Source of the DNA: Rikenellaceae bacterium
GTDB taxonomy: Bacteria; Bacteroidota; Bacteroidia; Bacteroidales; Rikenellaceae
Assembly: GCA_020859745.1 (NCBI GenBank)
Contig: JAJBVQ010000107.1
Span: 1 to 5,897 of the forward strand
DNA length: 5,897 bases
Direction of reading: 5' to 3'
Part shown: in pieces, positions 4,980-5,897 of the stretch
Position numbering within the stretch: position 1 is the first letter of the stretch
How the letters are laid out: every line of letters begins with the position of its first letter
Notes under the pieces: generated by a model
The model's input: the letters and a program-made list of their open reading frames with translations, nothing else
The model's database searches: none
What the model was told of the DNA's origin: nothing
Position numbers and translations under genes: made by a program

Positions 4980-5897
4980 ATGTCTACACTCCGATTCAGG
5001 ATGGTCGAACAGGCCATCAACCGCAAAGCCATCCCGGTGCCCCATCCCGCCGAACGCCCGTCCGACTACTACGGCGTACAGGTCTTCAACGAGGAGAAGA
5101 TGCGCAAATACCTGCCGGCCAAGTGCTACGACGCCCTGCTGCGCACCATGCGGCACGGGGTGCCGCTGAGCCGCGAGACCGCCGAATGCGTGGCCGCCGG
5201 AATGAAGCAGTGGGCCATGGAGATGGGGGCGACTCACTATACGCACTGGTTCCAGCCGCTGACCGGCGGCACCGCCGAGAAGCACGACGCCTTTATCGAA
5301 CACGACGGCCACGGCGGCATTATCGAGGAGCTGTCGGGCAAACTGCTGATCCAGCAGGAACCCGACGCGTCGAGCTTCCCGAACGGAGGCATCCGGAATA
5401 CGTTCGAGGCCCGCGGATACTCGGCATGGGACGCCACCTCGCCCGCCTTCGTGGTCGGCACGACGCTCTGTATCCCGACCATTTTTATCTCCTACACGGG
5501 CGAGGCGCTGGACTTCAAAGCGCCGCTGCTGCGGGCCCTGCATGCGGTGGACGAGGCGGCCACGGCCGTTTGCAAGCTGTTCGATCCGGAGGTGGAGAAG
5601 GTCTTTTCGTACCTCGGTTGGGAACAGGAGTATTTCCTGGTCGATGAGAGCCTCTGGGCCGCGCGTCCCGACCTGATCCTGACCGGACGGACCCTGATGG
5701 GCCACGAAAGTGCCAAGAACCAGCAGCTCGAAGACCACTATTTCGGTTCGATCCCCTCGCGCGTGCTGGCCTTTATGAAAGACCTCGAATACACCTGCCT
5801 GCAACTCGGCATTCCGGTCAAGACCCGGCATAACGAGGTGGCGCCGAACCAGTTCGAGCTGGCCCCGATCTACGAAGAAACCAACCTCGCCAACGAC
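4980..5897 (+). CDS. glnN: Glutamine synthetase, class III (3' end missing)
   Basis: The first 306 residues of a class III glutamine synthetase are present; the family is about 700-730 residues, so more than half lies beyond the window. The enzyme makes glutamine from glutamate, ammonia and ATP in the cytoplasm. Motifs typical of the class described first in Bacteroides fragilis are intact: the N-terminal SDYYGVQVFNEEKM (28-41), THWFQPLTGGTAEKHDAF (88-105), SGKLLIQQEPDASSFPNGG (119-137), GWEQEYFLVD (213-222), the beta-strand active-site Glu region, and RHNEVAPNQFELAP (283-296), the loop near the ammonia and glutamate sites. The start ATG at 4980 follows an A/C-rich stretch without a Shine-Dalgarno sequence. 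No promoter of the phylum consensus is seen in the 127-base gap after asnA, so read-through from asnA or an unseen regulator-dependent promoter is possible. Confidence 0.97.
   Translation, partial: MSTLRFRMVEQAINRKAIPVPHPAERPSDYYGVQVFNEEKMRKYLPAKCYDALLRTMRHGVPLSRETAECVAAGMKQWAMEMGATHYTHWFQPLTGGTAEKHDAFIEHDGHGGIIEELSGKLLIQQEPDASSFPNGGIRNTFEARGYSAWDATSPAFVVGTTLCIPTIFISYTGEALDFKAPLLRALHAVDEAATAVCKLFDPEVEKVFSYLGWEQEYFLVDESLWAARPDLILTGRTLMGHESAKNQQLEDHYFGSIPSRVLAFMKDLEYTCLQLGIPVKTRHNEVAPNQFELAPIYEETNLAND

Noticed and set aside
3800..5831. Long minus-strand frames opposite asnA and glnN (358 and 425 codons)
   Set aside because: These are antisense shadows of two strongly supported genes in GC-rich DNA; their translations show no recognisable domain.
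1..5897. CRISPR arrays, tRNA or rRNA genes, insertion sequences
   Set aside because: I saw no regularly spaced direct repeats, no tRNA-like arm and acceptor sequences, no rRNA signatures and no transposase motifs.

Overview
The window looks like chromosomal DNA from the phylum Bacteroidota, probably a GC-rich gut Bacteroidales (an Alistipes-like member of the Rikenellaceae would fit, but the genus is an inference). The evidence is a class III glutamine synthetase of the Bacteroides fragilis type, one clean TTTG-N19-TAnnTTTG promoter of the Bacteroidota housekeeping sigma type, and A/C-rich start regions without a Shine-Dalgarno sequence.

Minus-strand block (1-1605): dprA (526-1605) is followed after 6 bases by an NAD-dependent epimerase/dehydratase-family gene (519 down to the window edge, incomplete). 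The two read as one operon. The 409 bases upstream (1606-2014) separate dprA from a divergent plus-strand operon. They contain no convincing gene, but hold a roughly 300-base hairpin-rich segment (1659-1962) that looks like a dispersed intergenic element.

Plus-strand regulatory pair (2015-3267): a hemerythrin/RIC-like helical protein that appears to have lost several metal-ligand histidines overlaps by 13 bases a small LuxR-type DNA-binding protein with an atypical N-terminal domain. The overlap implies coupled translation.

Nitrogen-assimilation block (3268-5897): a strong Bacteroidota promoter (3342-3372) opens a leader of about 440 bases. The leader holds several small hairpins, two 45-base tandem repeats (69-base period) whose differences fall mostly at third codon positions, and an intrinsic terminator (3720-3760) just before asnA (3818-4852), the ammonia-dependent asparagine synthetase. 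After a compact double-hairpin spacer comes glnN (4980 to the window end, incomplete), the class III glutamine synthetase. Both enzymes fix ammonia into amide nitrogen with ATP, so joint control by nitrogen status is plausible.

The most interesting item is the asnA leader. Promoter, structured or translated leader with a duplicated unit, and terminator before asnA form the layout of a transcription attenuator (or of a stand-alone small RNA or small-protein gene). I cannot assign it to a described RNA family.
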